From contig CM031857.1 of the NCBI GenBank assembly GCA_018697195.1, forward strand, positions 91,895,991 to 91,959,990: a DNA stretch of 64,000 bases, given 5' to 3'. The notes under the pieces are model-generated. The model saw only the letters and a list, made by a program, of their open reading frames with translations, had not been told where the DNA came from and made no database searches. Each line of letters starts with the position of its first letter. The first letter of the stretch is position 1. The DNA comes from Certhia americana. Taxonomy: Eukaryota > Chordata > Aves > Passeriformes > Certhiidae. A program made the position numbers and the translations under genes. This document shows positions 13,312-25,400 of the stretch, piece after piece.

Positions 13312-13400
13312 TCCTGGCTTCAACTGGGACAGAGTTCATTTTCTTCTTACTAATTGGTACAGTGCTATGTTTTGACTCAGCAAAATGTGCTTCCCTGTCC
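13312..13400 (+). mobile_element. ERVL-type LTR fragment (5' part only)
   Basis: TCCTGGCTTCAACTGGGACA followed by GAGTTCATTTTCTTCTTACT and CAGTGCTATGTTTTGA matches the start of the same LTR family as the copy at 5,884. The rest of the LTR is absent or too diverged. Confidence 0.75.
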
Positions 13401-14340
13401 AGGCTGGTTAGCACTGCCATGTTATTGGAAAGCTAGCAGATAAGCTGCAACTGTGCACACCCACACAAACAGAGGATGGGATGGATTCAAGACAGGGGAT
13501 GGGGAAAAGAATAACACAGAAGTGAACTCTGCTATGCATAAAGGAGAGCCTGTGCATGTTCAACAGAGAAAGGGAATGAGATCAGTGAGAATGTACAGGA
13601 ACTAATGGGAACAAATTTTGGAGTGTGAAGACCTGCATTAAAAAATTGGTACCACAGCTTTAACTATTCATAGTAACTTGCAGAACCGTAGCTCTCATTT
13701 CTTCCTAAGGACACAAGAATTAGATTTAAGCCTTAAGGCAGTCACTCAAATTATTGGAGAGCCCAAGAGGTTAATTTAGTTCCAAATTCAGGCTCAGCTC
13801 CCCTTCCAAGAAGGTATTTGACTAGTGTATTAAAGAGAAAGCTCCAGTGCTGAGCACAAAAAGGAAAATATGGCAAGCTTCCACCCCTTTTCCAGATGAT
13901 GAAGCATGTCTTGCAGAGCAAATTCATCTCAAATTTCATCTCAGCATTTCTCCAAAGTGCAAACTCCCTCCCCTTTTCTGGGACCTTCAGCATCAGCACT
14001 GTGGAACTTAAGAGTATCTACAGATACACAGACACATTAATGCACAGCACCCCTGACTATTGTAGGCCTCTCACTCCCATAATCAAGGGTTACATGCTCC
14101 TTCTTTTCCCTCTCATGACCTATCACAAAGGTGTCCACTGAAAGTGGGTAACAAGTCCTGTTGGAAAGGAAGAAACAAGAAAGTCCTATAAATCCAAAAA
14201 AATATGCAGAAACTAGAAAAGACATTGAAATGAAAGCAGTGTTTGTCTGAATGTCTATAGAACAGTTTTGGCTGACCAAAGGTCTTTCTTTGTTAAGAAT
14301 GTAATTTAGTAGCAAACATACCAAAACCAGAACAGACCCT
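13401..14340. other. Intergenic, nothing recognised
   Basis: Overlapping short open frames run on both strands. No family was identified. Confidence 0.45.
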
Positions 14341-14344
14341 TCTT

Positions 14345-14745
14345 CCCTGGCTTGCCTGGAAGGGTCCCCTGATAAAATTTAGAGATTAAAAAGTAGTAAA
14401 ACATGGTAATGTAGCAATTCCTGTAAGATGTATGCAAATGTAGAAATTTGTATTTGATACTAGCTAGATTGGTTAATGAGAAAGTAGAATATTCAACATA
14501 GAAGGAGATATAAGTCGTTGTAAAAGGAGAGCTCGCGCTCTTGCCTTCCTGCTTTTGCTCTTACTCTTTTGTTCTCTTACTCTCTGGCTCTCTTGCTCCT
14601 TTGTTCTCTAGCCTGCTCTGAGCTAACCCTGAGCTGGGCTCTTTCACCCACACCCTATGTAATAAACTTCAAAACTTAACCATAGAAATCTCGGCTAAAT
14701 ACTGTCCCAGACCATTCTGGCACGTAACTACTTCCAGAAATCCTG
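14345..14745 (+). mobile_element. Probable solo LTR of another endogenous retrovirus
   Basis: The element has LTR-like architecture in forward order: CCAAT-like GATTGGTTAATG near 14,468, TATA-like GATATAAG near 14,508, then a CT-rich quasi-tandem stretch of CTCTTNCT units (14,535-14,615). A polyadenylation signal TGTAATAAACTTC follows at about 14,660. Exact ends and target duplications could not be fixed and the family is not named. A non-LTR promoter cannot be excluded. Confidence 0.5.
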
Positions 14746-14879
14746 CACCTGAATTTCTGAGCCTGGTAGGTGTAGCAGGTCCAACAGGACCTGGATGTAA
14801 CTGAGACATCCCTTGAACAAGCAGGACACAGCGACACCTCAGACAAAATGAGTGCTGAGGAACATCCAGTTTAGAGTGC

Positions 14880-15240
14880 AGCAGTGAGGGAAAAGTGCAA
14901 CAAAAAGTCCTTTGAACACCCAGGTTGGAGGAGAAGAGGAACAAGGTGCCACAGATGCTGGAGAAGGCTCCCATGCAGCCTGTGGAGGATACCACAAGGA
15001 AGCAGGTTTTCCCCTACAGCCCATGGAGGACTCCACACTGCAGCAGATGCACTGAAGGAATCAATCTGCAGTCCATAGTGAGCCCTCAGTGGGGCAGGAT
15101 CACTGGCAGGAACTGTAGGCCAGGATGAACCCACCTTGGAGCATATCTATCCTTGCAGGACTGCCAGATGTGGAGAAGACCTATTTTCCCTCCTTTCCTG
15201 GAGCAGGAAAGAGGAATTGTTATAGACAGACCAAAACCAC
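14880..15240. repeat. GC-rich interspersed repeat, probably ERV-related
   Basis: The sequence repeats a loose unit of the kind CCATGGAGGACTCCACACTG and GCAGCCTGTGGAGGATACCA, which I recall from ERV-associated avian repeats built of GGAGCAG/CCCATGGAGGACC units. Open frames on both strands across it are by-products. Confidence 0.45.
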
Positions 15241-16149
15241 CATTCCTACACTCCTGAACTGCTTGGTGGGGGGAGAGGGGAAGACAGGGGCAACAGAAAT
15301 GGAAGAGTCAAGTTCAGCCTATGAAGTGGGCTAAGGGAAATGTGGCTTAGTTTTTCTGTTTGTTAATGATAAGAAATCAGTGGGGTTTAGCTCAATACAC
15401 AAGCTTTTCCATATTATTCCTTCCCCTGCCTCCTGCTGAGGGAGAGAAGTAAGAGAGTGGTTGCATGAGGGTCTGGCAGCCAGCAATGCTCAACCCACCC
15501 ACCACAATAAAACACATTCAAAAAGAAAAATTCCCAACACAATTCAGGTGACAAGAAAATGACCGTTTCAAATTGTGTAAAATACCCATGTTTACAGTGA
15601 TGAACCCAGAGAAAAGTTGGAAAGTGAGACTTCTGAGAATTATTATAAACCACTACAATTAAAGTCCTCTGTTTTAAGTATATTTCCTTGCTGAACTAAA
15701 CTGATATATCATCACACACCCCCAAGATGTAACTAATCCCTTCAAATACCTTCTCCAAAGACTGACACCATCTTTTCAAACAAACGGCTCCCTGCCATTT
15801 GACTTTCCTTAATCCATCCTGCCATCTGGCATAAAGCCATACTGACAATTCTGCTACCATAAAAATCATCCCTCTCCCCTGTTTCAGGCAGCACCAACCA
15901 CAAAAAGTCCCTATGACACACATATCACAAATTTCTGTCTATTCAGATAATCCACATATGTAGACATACTTTACTCAATTGATGCAGTTTCTAGTGTTTC
16001 TTGCTTTCTTTTCCTTTCACTATTTTCTGTCTTTGATCTCCTCCATTTCTTACATTACCTGAGCAGATCAGGTTGTCAAAGAAAAGTGAACATTTCTCAA
16101 TATAAGACAGTTAGGATCCTCCTCAGCCCACTAAACAACCCTTGCTTTG
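15241..16149. other. Intergenic, nothing recognised
   Basis: This is AT-rich sequence. No element or gene was identified. Confidence 0.45.
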
Positions 16150-16890
16150 CTTTTTTTTTCCCAGGCATCAATTTACTATAAAAAAAACAAGGAAAAAGCT
16201 CTTTCAAGATAGTATAGCAGCTACTAAATTAGAGAGGTGATTATTTATATGACAGGCAAAAAGATTAAAGCAATTTCCCTTCTTTATCTCATAGTCCACA
16301 TATTAGATAAAATGTAACACTTTATAGGGTAGGGGAAAAAATTCATGGTTTAATTACAATGTAGCATAAACGATTTAGTAGTGGATACCAGGATATTGTT
16401 GTGACATCTAAGCTAGAGTTCTCCATAGACACTGTAAACAGATACTCTAAATTCCCTAAATGATTTGCATTAAAAAGATTTATACAAAAGCAGTCAGTTA
16501 TTCAATCTTTAGGATGTCATGACATGGTGAGACAAACATACATACATCAGTAAGTACAGAGAAATGTTATGCTACATTTTGGACAGTTCAGAACAGAAAG
16601 TGCTTCACATCTATAGGATAAGAAATGGCTTCATCTCCTCATCCCTAAATGATGAGAGCAAACAAACAACCCTTTAATAGGTTAAATAAACAGTGCCCCA
16701 TTTATCCATGCTTACATCAAGTTTCCAACAATTCAGAAGGTCCATGGTGACATTTACAATCTATATACACTGTAACAAATTGCCAATGAAAACAAGTTCA
16801 GGTACTTCTTGGTTCCCAAAAGTTGGAAGCTGCTCTCTGCACTAGAGACAAAAGCTACCTACAACATTAGGTCAGTTTTCTATTTTGCCT

Positions 16891-16930
16891 CCTTTTTTCT
16901 TTTTTTTTTTTCTTGTGTGTGTGTGTGTGT
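16891..16930. repeat. Poly-T tract and (GT)n microsatellite
   Basis: A T-rich run is followed by about eight GT units. In ARHGEF7 transcript sense this is a CA repeat followed by poly-A, lying in the probable 3' UTR or just beyond it. Confidence 0.9.
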
Positions 16931-18428
16931 TTGTGTAAAAATTAGTCCTCCCAATCCACCTTGAATAAAATCAGTCCCTAAATCCTGGTCATCTTTAACA
17001 ACTACTTCATACCAGTGTTTAAGGCATGTTCATTAGATGTCAGTGTAGGGGTACTGTCAGAAATTATATTATCACAGGTACTAAGAGTCAGCAGATTTAC
17101 ATAGCAACACCACTCTTTACAATATAATGTAAAACAAATTGTTATGATGGAAGTCGTTCCTGAGTTAAAATTTGCTAAATACTGCTAAGGTTAATGTTTT
17201 CCTTTTATACTTCTTCCTCTGGAATGTCCTTTAGCATATGCTCAGTGAAAATTAAAAATCACTCTGAAAACACCCTGGATGTCAGAAAGTGAAAATGTTA
17301 GCAAAATTCTAATTATATTGGCTTTCCCAAGTCTAAATTTGGCCATGATAGTATGCATTTGCAGGGGTTAGTATCATTTAGTTTTTAGCAAGGATATTTT
17401 CCAAATGTGAAGATAAATATGTCAGTCCACAATTTTATGCAACCACATACATCAAGGAAAGGTTTTGGTATCAAGAATTAACAAATTTAAAGTTCTCTGA
17501 ATATATATAACTCTGGTAAATGTAGATGTTTTTCATTTTCTCCTCCTTTAGAATTAAAGGAAAACATTTTTAAATTGCAGGAACACAAATATATTGAGCT
17601 TTCAGAAAGAGACAACTTGTCTACTCAGGTTATGAAGCATCCATTCACACAGAATTGTTTCTCAAGTATGTAATCATTGACAGAATTTCCTATTTAAAAA
17701 AATATGTTCTTGACTGAAAAAAAGTGGGTAGCTTTAAAAGTAGATTTTTCATTAGATTCAAAATATGCATGGCAATTCTTACAACCCAAATCATCCTGGC
17801 TCCAACTGGTACAAACAATTTGCTTAAGTCTGAGCATTACATTTAGCAGGAGTTAAAGGGCAGTAGGAAATCAGAATGACAAAAGGTGTGACTCACGTCT
17901 GTGCTATACCTGCACTTCTGACTCAGCTGAACACAAACCCCTCAGAAAGCTGCACTGTCTGGAGTCGAATCCACAGTTTGATGAAATCCATGAAAACAAT
18001 GAGCTTTAATTGCATTAGTATTTTAAGTGCTCCATCTGAAGCTCACCATTTGCAGTTATGTATTGTCTCCTATCTTAAATATAAGAAACTGCAGTGATTG
18101 CACCTATCAGGCTAGGGAATTAATGTTCCTTTATGTATTTTGAAATCTGTCAGCAGTGCAAATCATGAGTTACAGTACGATTAAAAAAAAAAAAAACTTA
18201 CTTCCACATTTCTTTCCACTTAAATCCTAGTAGGACAGAAATCAGCAACATGCAAAGAAAATAGGGTTGGAAAGGAATGACTGCGTCCACAGTATGGGAA
18301 CTCCAGAGAGTCTTATATAGTGGTATAGAAATAAAGCTCTGAATGAAGTCTGGCCTAGCCCATGTGTCTTATGCACAAAGGTTAGCCAAAATTTAATTGC
18401 TGTGACCATAAAATATAAATAGCAACAA

Positions 18429-18434
18429 TTTATT
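18429..18434 (-). terminator. Candidate polyadenylation signal AATAAA
   Basis: This is a minus-strand AATAAA about 880 bases after the ARHGEF7 stop codon, followed in transcript sense by a T-rich stretch. It is the only canonical hexamer I found on this strand between about 16 and 19.3 kb. Confidence 0.35.
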
Positions 18435-19312
18435 CACAAAATTCTGGATTAGATTGATTATTTGCCTTTAACAAACTGTATGATCTGTTATCAGCCAGCT
18501 GTATGTTTAAGCACAACAATAGAAAATGTAGTACATAAACACCTAAAAATCACAGTCATAAAAAGCAGGCAAGTACATCAGTCTTTTGGTGGCCAAAGCA
18601 CAATAGATTAGTCTGCCAAACGAGTGTATGTGAATGTAAATTGTGGGCATTAGATTTGTTAAAAATTGTTTCTACTGTCAATAAACATTTTCCTGTATTT
18701 TAATACTGTTCTTAAGGAACTGTAAACTGTTTAAAATAACAGGTAACAGTAAAGGATTTAAATATAGTGGTAAAAAGTAAAAATAGGGGTTTAAATTTGC
18801 ATGTGTGGTGAGTGGGTTATTTGGAACTAATTCATAATTATCCACAAAGAACTCTGACCTTTCTTAGGTAAGACAGTACTGCCATCATTTCTAACACTTC
18901 TGACCATTATAATAACACAAGAAAAAAACCCAAACATATCAGCCTGATACATCAATCACATATGCATTCTAAATTACAGCTATTTACATGAAAAATATAT
19001 ATTTAATTAAAAAGCCACTGAAAAACATGGACTTTTAGTCAGGTGCTGCACTTTCTGCAAAATGAGGTAATTTGGATGCAAACAAATTAAGTTTAGTAGA
19101 GTTCAGGATCCATGGTCTCCATGCTTAAAGTACAGATTGCTTCAGTAAATGGCTTGACTCTTTATGTTCAGAGCAAGAAATCACTAGATCCAGTTAAATC
19201 CTGTTTTATAGTGCTCTTGATGCAACACTGACTAATGTCAGAAGGCTTCCCAGCTCAGTTTTACAACTGGTCTTTCAATAGAAAGAAGAAGGGGGAAAAA
19301 CAACAAAAGTGG

Positions 19313-19435
19313 TTATAAGTTGGTTTCATCCCAAGATGGATCATTCATATTCTTTAAAACTTTTCTAACAAGCTTCTCCAAGTCCTTGCGAGCTCTTTGT
19401 TCCTCTTCTAATGATTTCTTCATCTTTTTGTTATC
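19313..19435 (-). CDS. ARHGEF7: ARHGEF7 terminal coding exon: coiled coil and PDZ ligand
   Basis: The exon has 123 bases, 40 codons and a TAA stop. The acceptor is GTTAAACAG. It reads from [17 protein letters not shown] through [14 protein letters not shown] to DETNL. The heptads continue the trimeric coiled coil. The last four residues ETNL form a class I PDZ ligand known to bind Shank and Scribble. A serine stands where I recall alanine in mammals (NDPSW versus NDPAW). Confidence 0.97.
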   Translation of the reverse strand, partial: DNKKMKKSLEEEQRARKDLEKLVRKVLKNMNDPSWDETNL

Positions 19436-22400
19436 CTGTTTAACAGAGACAGACATATTACTGGTTTGTTTTGGGGCTTTTAACAGATCTGACTACACAT
19501 ACACTGTCAATTACAAACATTGAAGGCTCTTCCCAGTAAAACCGATATTAGCTGTTTAAAAGCAAAGCTTATATTAAATCTTCACAAGTGAAACACAGTT
19601 ATTTCACACAATGCAACAAAAGCTACCAAGTGGAAACTGAGCTACTTCCTATTTATACTTAGGGAGCCTTCATACAGCAAGTGCTAGTAACAGATGGTCA
19701 CTGATCTTAAATTCTTCTACTCAAATCTGATCAATGAGGAGTAGAATATATTTGTTGCTAATGGAGAAGGGAAATGGAGCAGTAAGCAGACTAAATATCC
19801 CCTGTATAAACCTCCTGTGATTTTAACTGGTTTCAATCTCCAAAAAGCTTCTTAAAACTTACTTCAAATTAACTTGCTTCATTAGGAATGTAAATAGTTT
19901 GCAGGATACTCCTTTCAACTATTACATTCTCTGAAAAATGCTTTGTGACTAAATTTTAAACTAGACTGATGACTACCAGTAATCTGAGAGAAGTCAGAAT
20001 TTCAAGGAATACCATCTCTCCACATGCATATTAACAAGTGAGTTCGCATTGATAAGCGCCATCAGGCAATATTGAAATAAATGAACAGGACTGTAAGGAT
20101 GACAGGGACCAATTCACAGGAATGCTTACACTATTTAATCCTTAGGATACATCCTGTACATAAGGTGATACTGGGAACAATAGGGAAGCAACCAGAAGGC
20201 AAAATAACATTGAAATAAGGCCCCAAGACAAGTCTACTGGTGTTTAACAAACACAGGCCTTCAACCCAAGGGTCCATCTGGACTTCCTGTTAGCTGTCAT
20301 TTACAGACATTTTAGAAATAGGATGGGATCATAAAATCATACAATATGAGTTGTGTTGGAAGGGACACATCAAGATCATTAAGTCCATCTCCTGACCTTG
20401 CACAGGACACTCATCCACGGACAATCATACCATATGCCTTAGAGCATTGTCCAAATGCTTCCTGAATTCAGACAGGCTTGGTGCTGTGATCTGGGGTGCT
20501 GGGTTCCCTGGGGAGCCCTTTTCAGAGCCAACTGAGTGAAAAACCTTTCCCTACTATCCAACCTAATCCTTCCCTGACTCAACTCCGTGCTGTTTCCTCA
20601 AGTCCTGTCACTGGTCACCACAGAGGAGATTGGTACCTGCTCCTCTTCTTCCCCTCATGAAGAAGTTGTAGACCACAATGGGGTCTCCCCTTGGCCTCCT
20701 CTTCTCCAGGCTGAACAAACCAGATGACCTCAGCCAGCTTCCCCTCAAGGCCCTTCACCATTCTCACGGCCCTTCTTTGGACACTCTCCAATAGTTCAAT
20801 ATCTTTTTTATATTACGGCACCCAAAGCTGTCCCCAGCACTGGAGGTGAGGCCAACCCAGCTCAGAGCAGAGTGGGACAATCCCCTCCCTTTCCCAGCTG
20901 GTGATGCTGTGCCTGGTGCCCCCAGGACAGGGTTGGCCCTCCTGGTTGCCAGGGCACTGCTGGCTCATGTTCAGCTTGCTATTGACCAGGACCCCCAGGT
21001 CCCTTTCTGTGGCACTGCTTTCCAGCATCTCATTCTCCAGTCTATACACACAACCACAGTCTGTCACTTCATTAACTCCATCCTCTCCTCAAATCTGCTG
21101 AGAAATTCAGAAAGTTCATCATGTAGGAACAAATTTAAGTTTTTAAGTCTGCCAATTCAGGACCAGTTCAAGTCTATTGCCCATGGAACAACACCTATGA
21201 ATAACCAAAGGAACCTGCTACAGGCAGGATCCCACTTTGCAGTCTGGTGTCAACACCAACCAGGACACCATGTACTCCCACAGAGCCTTTATCTGAAAAG
21301 CCCTTGCCAGCTCAGATTATTTCTGCCACTTCTCTGGTTGGCAGCGTCACAGTAGCAGACCAATAAATGCTTTTAAGATGAGATTCCTGATACATAAGAA
21401 AATTAAATCAGACTTTAATATGTCTTGGCTTGAAGATGTAAGATTCTAAAGAACACGTATTTGGAAAGGCACCAGAAAAGAGAGCTGTTGCATGAAGCTC
21501 AGGAAAAGATGACTTTTTGTTTAAGGGTCATGGAGCTGTGCAGAGCCTCAGCGAGGCTGCACATTTATTCTTTGTACAAAAGCAGGAGGCCACAGGAGTA
21601 TCAGTGGGCTATTACTGCTGCTTTTATTATATGAATTGTATTTTTTAAAAGACTGCCAAATTCAGATCTAACCTGGGACACTCATTCTTTATATGCTGAA
21701 CACAGCAGAATTTAAGCATGCAACATATCAACTATCGTATTTCAAGGAACATGCATGACATCCTTAGAAATACTAGGCATGTTTACAGATGGGGAAAAAA
21801 AATCCCATTTATAGCCCCAGACCTGAAGAAATTTGAATACAAATCCTTTTTATGTTAATACAAGAAATTTTATCCAACTTCTGAAGTCAGACTGGTAAGC
21901 AAATTCACATCTTGCATAGTGAGGAAAATCCAATGATTCTTTTCACCTATACATTAAGCAAAGACTACATGCAGCACCATTAGCATGGTTAAAACAAGTT
22001 ATGTCCTGATAAGATTTTTAAAAAGCCCTGTGATGGGCACTGAAAAGGACTCTTGTCTCTGGAAATAAGTGGTTTGAAACTTGATCCATAAGATCAGGTT
22101 ACTTTAAGATTGTATCATTTTAGAACTATAAATATCTGATCCTATTTAGGCCTTTATTAGTGTTCTCAAGCAACTACAATTTCTCAGTCTCTGTAGGCTT
22201 ACTTTGCTGGTGATACAGCACAACTGAATTTGCTTAACACTCCCACTATTTCAGAAGCTGCAACGTTCAAAAACAGCTTAGTAATTCACTTCAGAGAAGC
22301 AATCCTCAATGCTATTCTCAGAATACTGATGACAACAACAGGGAGTACTTTTTGGAAAACGATATTTTACCTTTAAAAGTAAATCTAGTCCAAAATTCAT

Positions 22401-25400
22401 GACTGTCAAAGTGCAAGCCATATTCAGTTTTATAATAAACCTTCTATCTTTTCTCTCTCCATGTTGCTATAAATGTAGCAATTTACCAACCTGTCTTAAC
22501 TCTTGTACTTCATCCTTTAATGCATATACTGTGTCAACAAGGCTTCTAAAATGAAAAAAGAAGAGCATCTGTAACAACAGTTTTCAGAAATATACATCTA
22601 TTATTAGACAAAACTGTTTAATGAAATGCAGTTAAACAAAAAATAACCCACACCTAATAGCTAATTTCAAGCCTGTGTTTAAAAAAACCCTGTCTCCAAT
22701 CCTGATTTATATTCAGTAAAGCAAGGACTTGTTACCAGTTTCTGTGACAAGAAACACCTCCCAAGCACTTACAGACCTCTACTGGTTTTTGTATTACAGC
22801 TTTCTACAACAACTGTGGTTTAATTTCCAACATACACTTTACCAAAAAAGTAGAACAATGCCACATGCTAACTAGAAGGATGACACCAATTTAATACTGA
22901 AATCTGAAAGTACTTGGAAAAATTATTTGTAAGTGAAGCAGATCACTTCTTGGCATGGGTGGAATAGGTTGCACAGCATACACAAAGAAACCAGACATTT
23001 AAATGAAGGCCAACTGAACTTAGAGGACTGGCAGCATACTCCAAACAGCTCTATTCCAACTACTAACATACCATACACACCCTACTATAATGGGAGACAG
23101 GAGGAAGGAGTGCAAAGTTTACTACTTTAATTCATCATTCATTAAATGTTTTCTTACTTCTCTTCTATAACAGTCTGACCATTACTTTTAGTTTCTTCTA
23201 CAATAATTTTTTCTTCTTCTGGAAGCAGGACTTGAGGAGCTGATTCTTTACGGGAACCTGTTATAAAAATAAATTACAAAATGAGCAACTCACAAATACC
23301 ACTGGGGCATTTTAAAGATTATTCTTTCATTCACAGCATGACACACCCTCATGACCAAGGTACACCACTTTCCATTTCCCTCTTCCCTCTACGCGTGAGT
23401 CACTGAAACATTTTTTTACTTTTGAAACCACAGCCTTATAACAACAAAAGGTTGTCTGACACTTCTGTCCCACTGGTGACATAACTCCCAAGTCATTGAC
23501 AGGGATGTTACACTGTTCAAGGAACAGTGAACTATTCAACCATGAGTAAAAGCTGTGCAAATTCCCAACAGCAGACTGAGAAAGACAAAGCTGTGTTTAA
23601 GTAACAGCGATTCAAGTGTCAAGGACAGATTCTGATCTCACACTGATACAAATTTAAGATCTAATTCTGCTCTAAACCCATTTCTCTGTCAGTAAGGAGT
23701 TGAATAGTGGTATCAAGTGAGACAGCAATTAAAGAAAAATCAGTTAAAACCTTTTTCCCCAAAACACTGTAAGCACCACACTTTGTGTGTGCAGGCATAT
23801 ACATGCATATACTCTTACAGATAGCCTTTTAGTCCTATAATACATTCCTACCAAATGACATACACTATTTGGATTTAATAGACGTTTAAAAAAGCACTTC
23901 ATGGCTTGATGATAAAAACCCAAAACATTTCAACACATTCAGAACTTTTTCCACATATTACAATTTATAATACCAAGATTAAACATACAGATTATAAAAA
24001 AGTAGTTCTGACTAGAAAAGCTACAACTCACAAATGTGCATCCACCTGTAAGTACATATTCTATAAACATTATTCAATTAGGCTGCAAAAATTACAAGAT
24101 TGGAGTTTTTTAAGAAGGTCTGTAAATAAATTGGTATCTTAGCATTTGCTCAGAATTCAAACACTGCAGATAAAGCATTGAAGTTATTACATTTTTTAAC
24201 TAAGACAACAGTTTTAACAAGCAAGGTACACCTGCCCACCAATTCACTGCAGCAGACTTTCATTAACCAGGAATTTCTCAAGTGCCATACAGTTCCAACC
24301 GATAACTTGATACTACAGAGCACGTGCCTGTCCAGAGAAATTAGTTATTGAACAGCTGCTTTGTGCTAACAGTGCTTTTATGGTTCATGGTAAAATTCAT
24401 AATATAAACAAATAAAAATGTTGAATAAATCACTCTCATTACAAAATACTAATTTCCCAAACAGCTGCAGTTTTGAGTTCTGAACAGTGAGTTTGTAAGG
24501 ACCCTATCTTAGCTCTATGTGTTTAGCTATTTAAACTATTTTACCAAACAATGACAAATGTCTTTAATGAAGAAAAAAGTTTCCTTAAGCTTACAGTTAA
24601 GATCTAATGTATCAGTATGTGACAGTCAAAATTATATAGAATAAAGAGAACAGCAGATTTGAGAAAATCTTGTCCTTGAAAGCTGTAAGTTCTTCTTACG
24701 GAGCGAAGAAATCTTTTAGGGGTTAATACACTTCCACTTATTTTCCAGGAGAAACAACCTATAAAACAAACACATCCAAATTCTGTAGGGAGCTCAAGGA
24801 CACTTCCCTGTTTGCGCTGACAATCTCTAACTGTAAAAACCTCTTTTATGTTTATTTCAGTTAATTGCTTACTGCTCCACTTTATTAGTTCTGTGCTTGC
24901 AGCTAGCACAGAATTGAATTAAATGTTATATTAGGAATTAGTTGGCAGCAGCTGCTACCAGATCACTGCAATTTGGGTCTCTGTACTGATGTGGAGCACA
25001 CTTCAGGCCAGCACAGGCCAAAGGAGACACTGGCCAAGGGGAGAGAACTGCCACACGTTTCTCACCCACAATACCTCCACCCAAACAGAGCACGTGCCAT
25101 CTTTTCCCTGTGTAGAGAGCTGCATCCAACTGTCTGCCTGGGCAGGGTAACACGGGTCCTTGCAAAGCACAAATAGCATGGGGGAGACAGCTGGACAATA
25201 AATGTCCCAGCTGTTCACTTATACACACACATGGATGTGATGCAAACGTCTACAACAGCACATCCTGATGAATGCACAGCGGAGCACAGCACACAACACT
25301 GCAGAGACACACAAAGCAGTTCACCAACGTTATACACACAAGGAAACCTCACGTTACACAAACACACACAACGGAAAACTGCTGCTGTGAACACTGACCT

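Larger units (their letters stand above)
16150..19312 (-). other. ARHGEF7: Probable ARHGEF7 3' untranslated region and downstream flank
   Basis: About 3.1 kb immediately after the stop codon contain no recognisable CR1 or LTR sequence, unlike the flanking DNA, which suits a long 3' UTR. The best canonical minus-strand polyadenylation signal, AATAAA, is at 18,429-18,434; variant ATTAAA signals lie near 19,008, 18,005 and 16,348. The true end cannot be fixed from sequence alone. Confidence 0.5.

Noticed and set aside
20846..21355. 169-codon plus-strand open frame
   Set aside because: It is the antisense of a CR1 element for most of its length; the tail is intronic sequence.
24938..25228. 96-codon minus-strand frame in a slightly GC-richer patch of the 9.2 kb intron
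   Set aside because: It has no recognised domain, no convincing acceptor/donor pair in phase with the neighbouring exons, and overlaps frames on the other strand.
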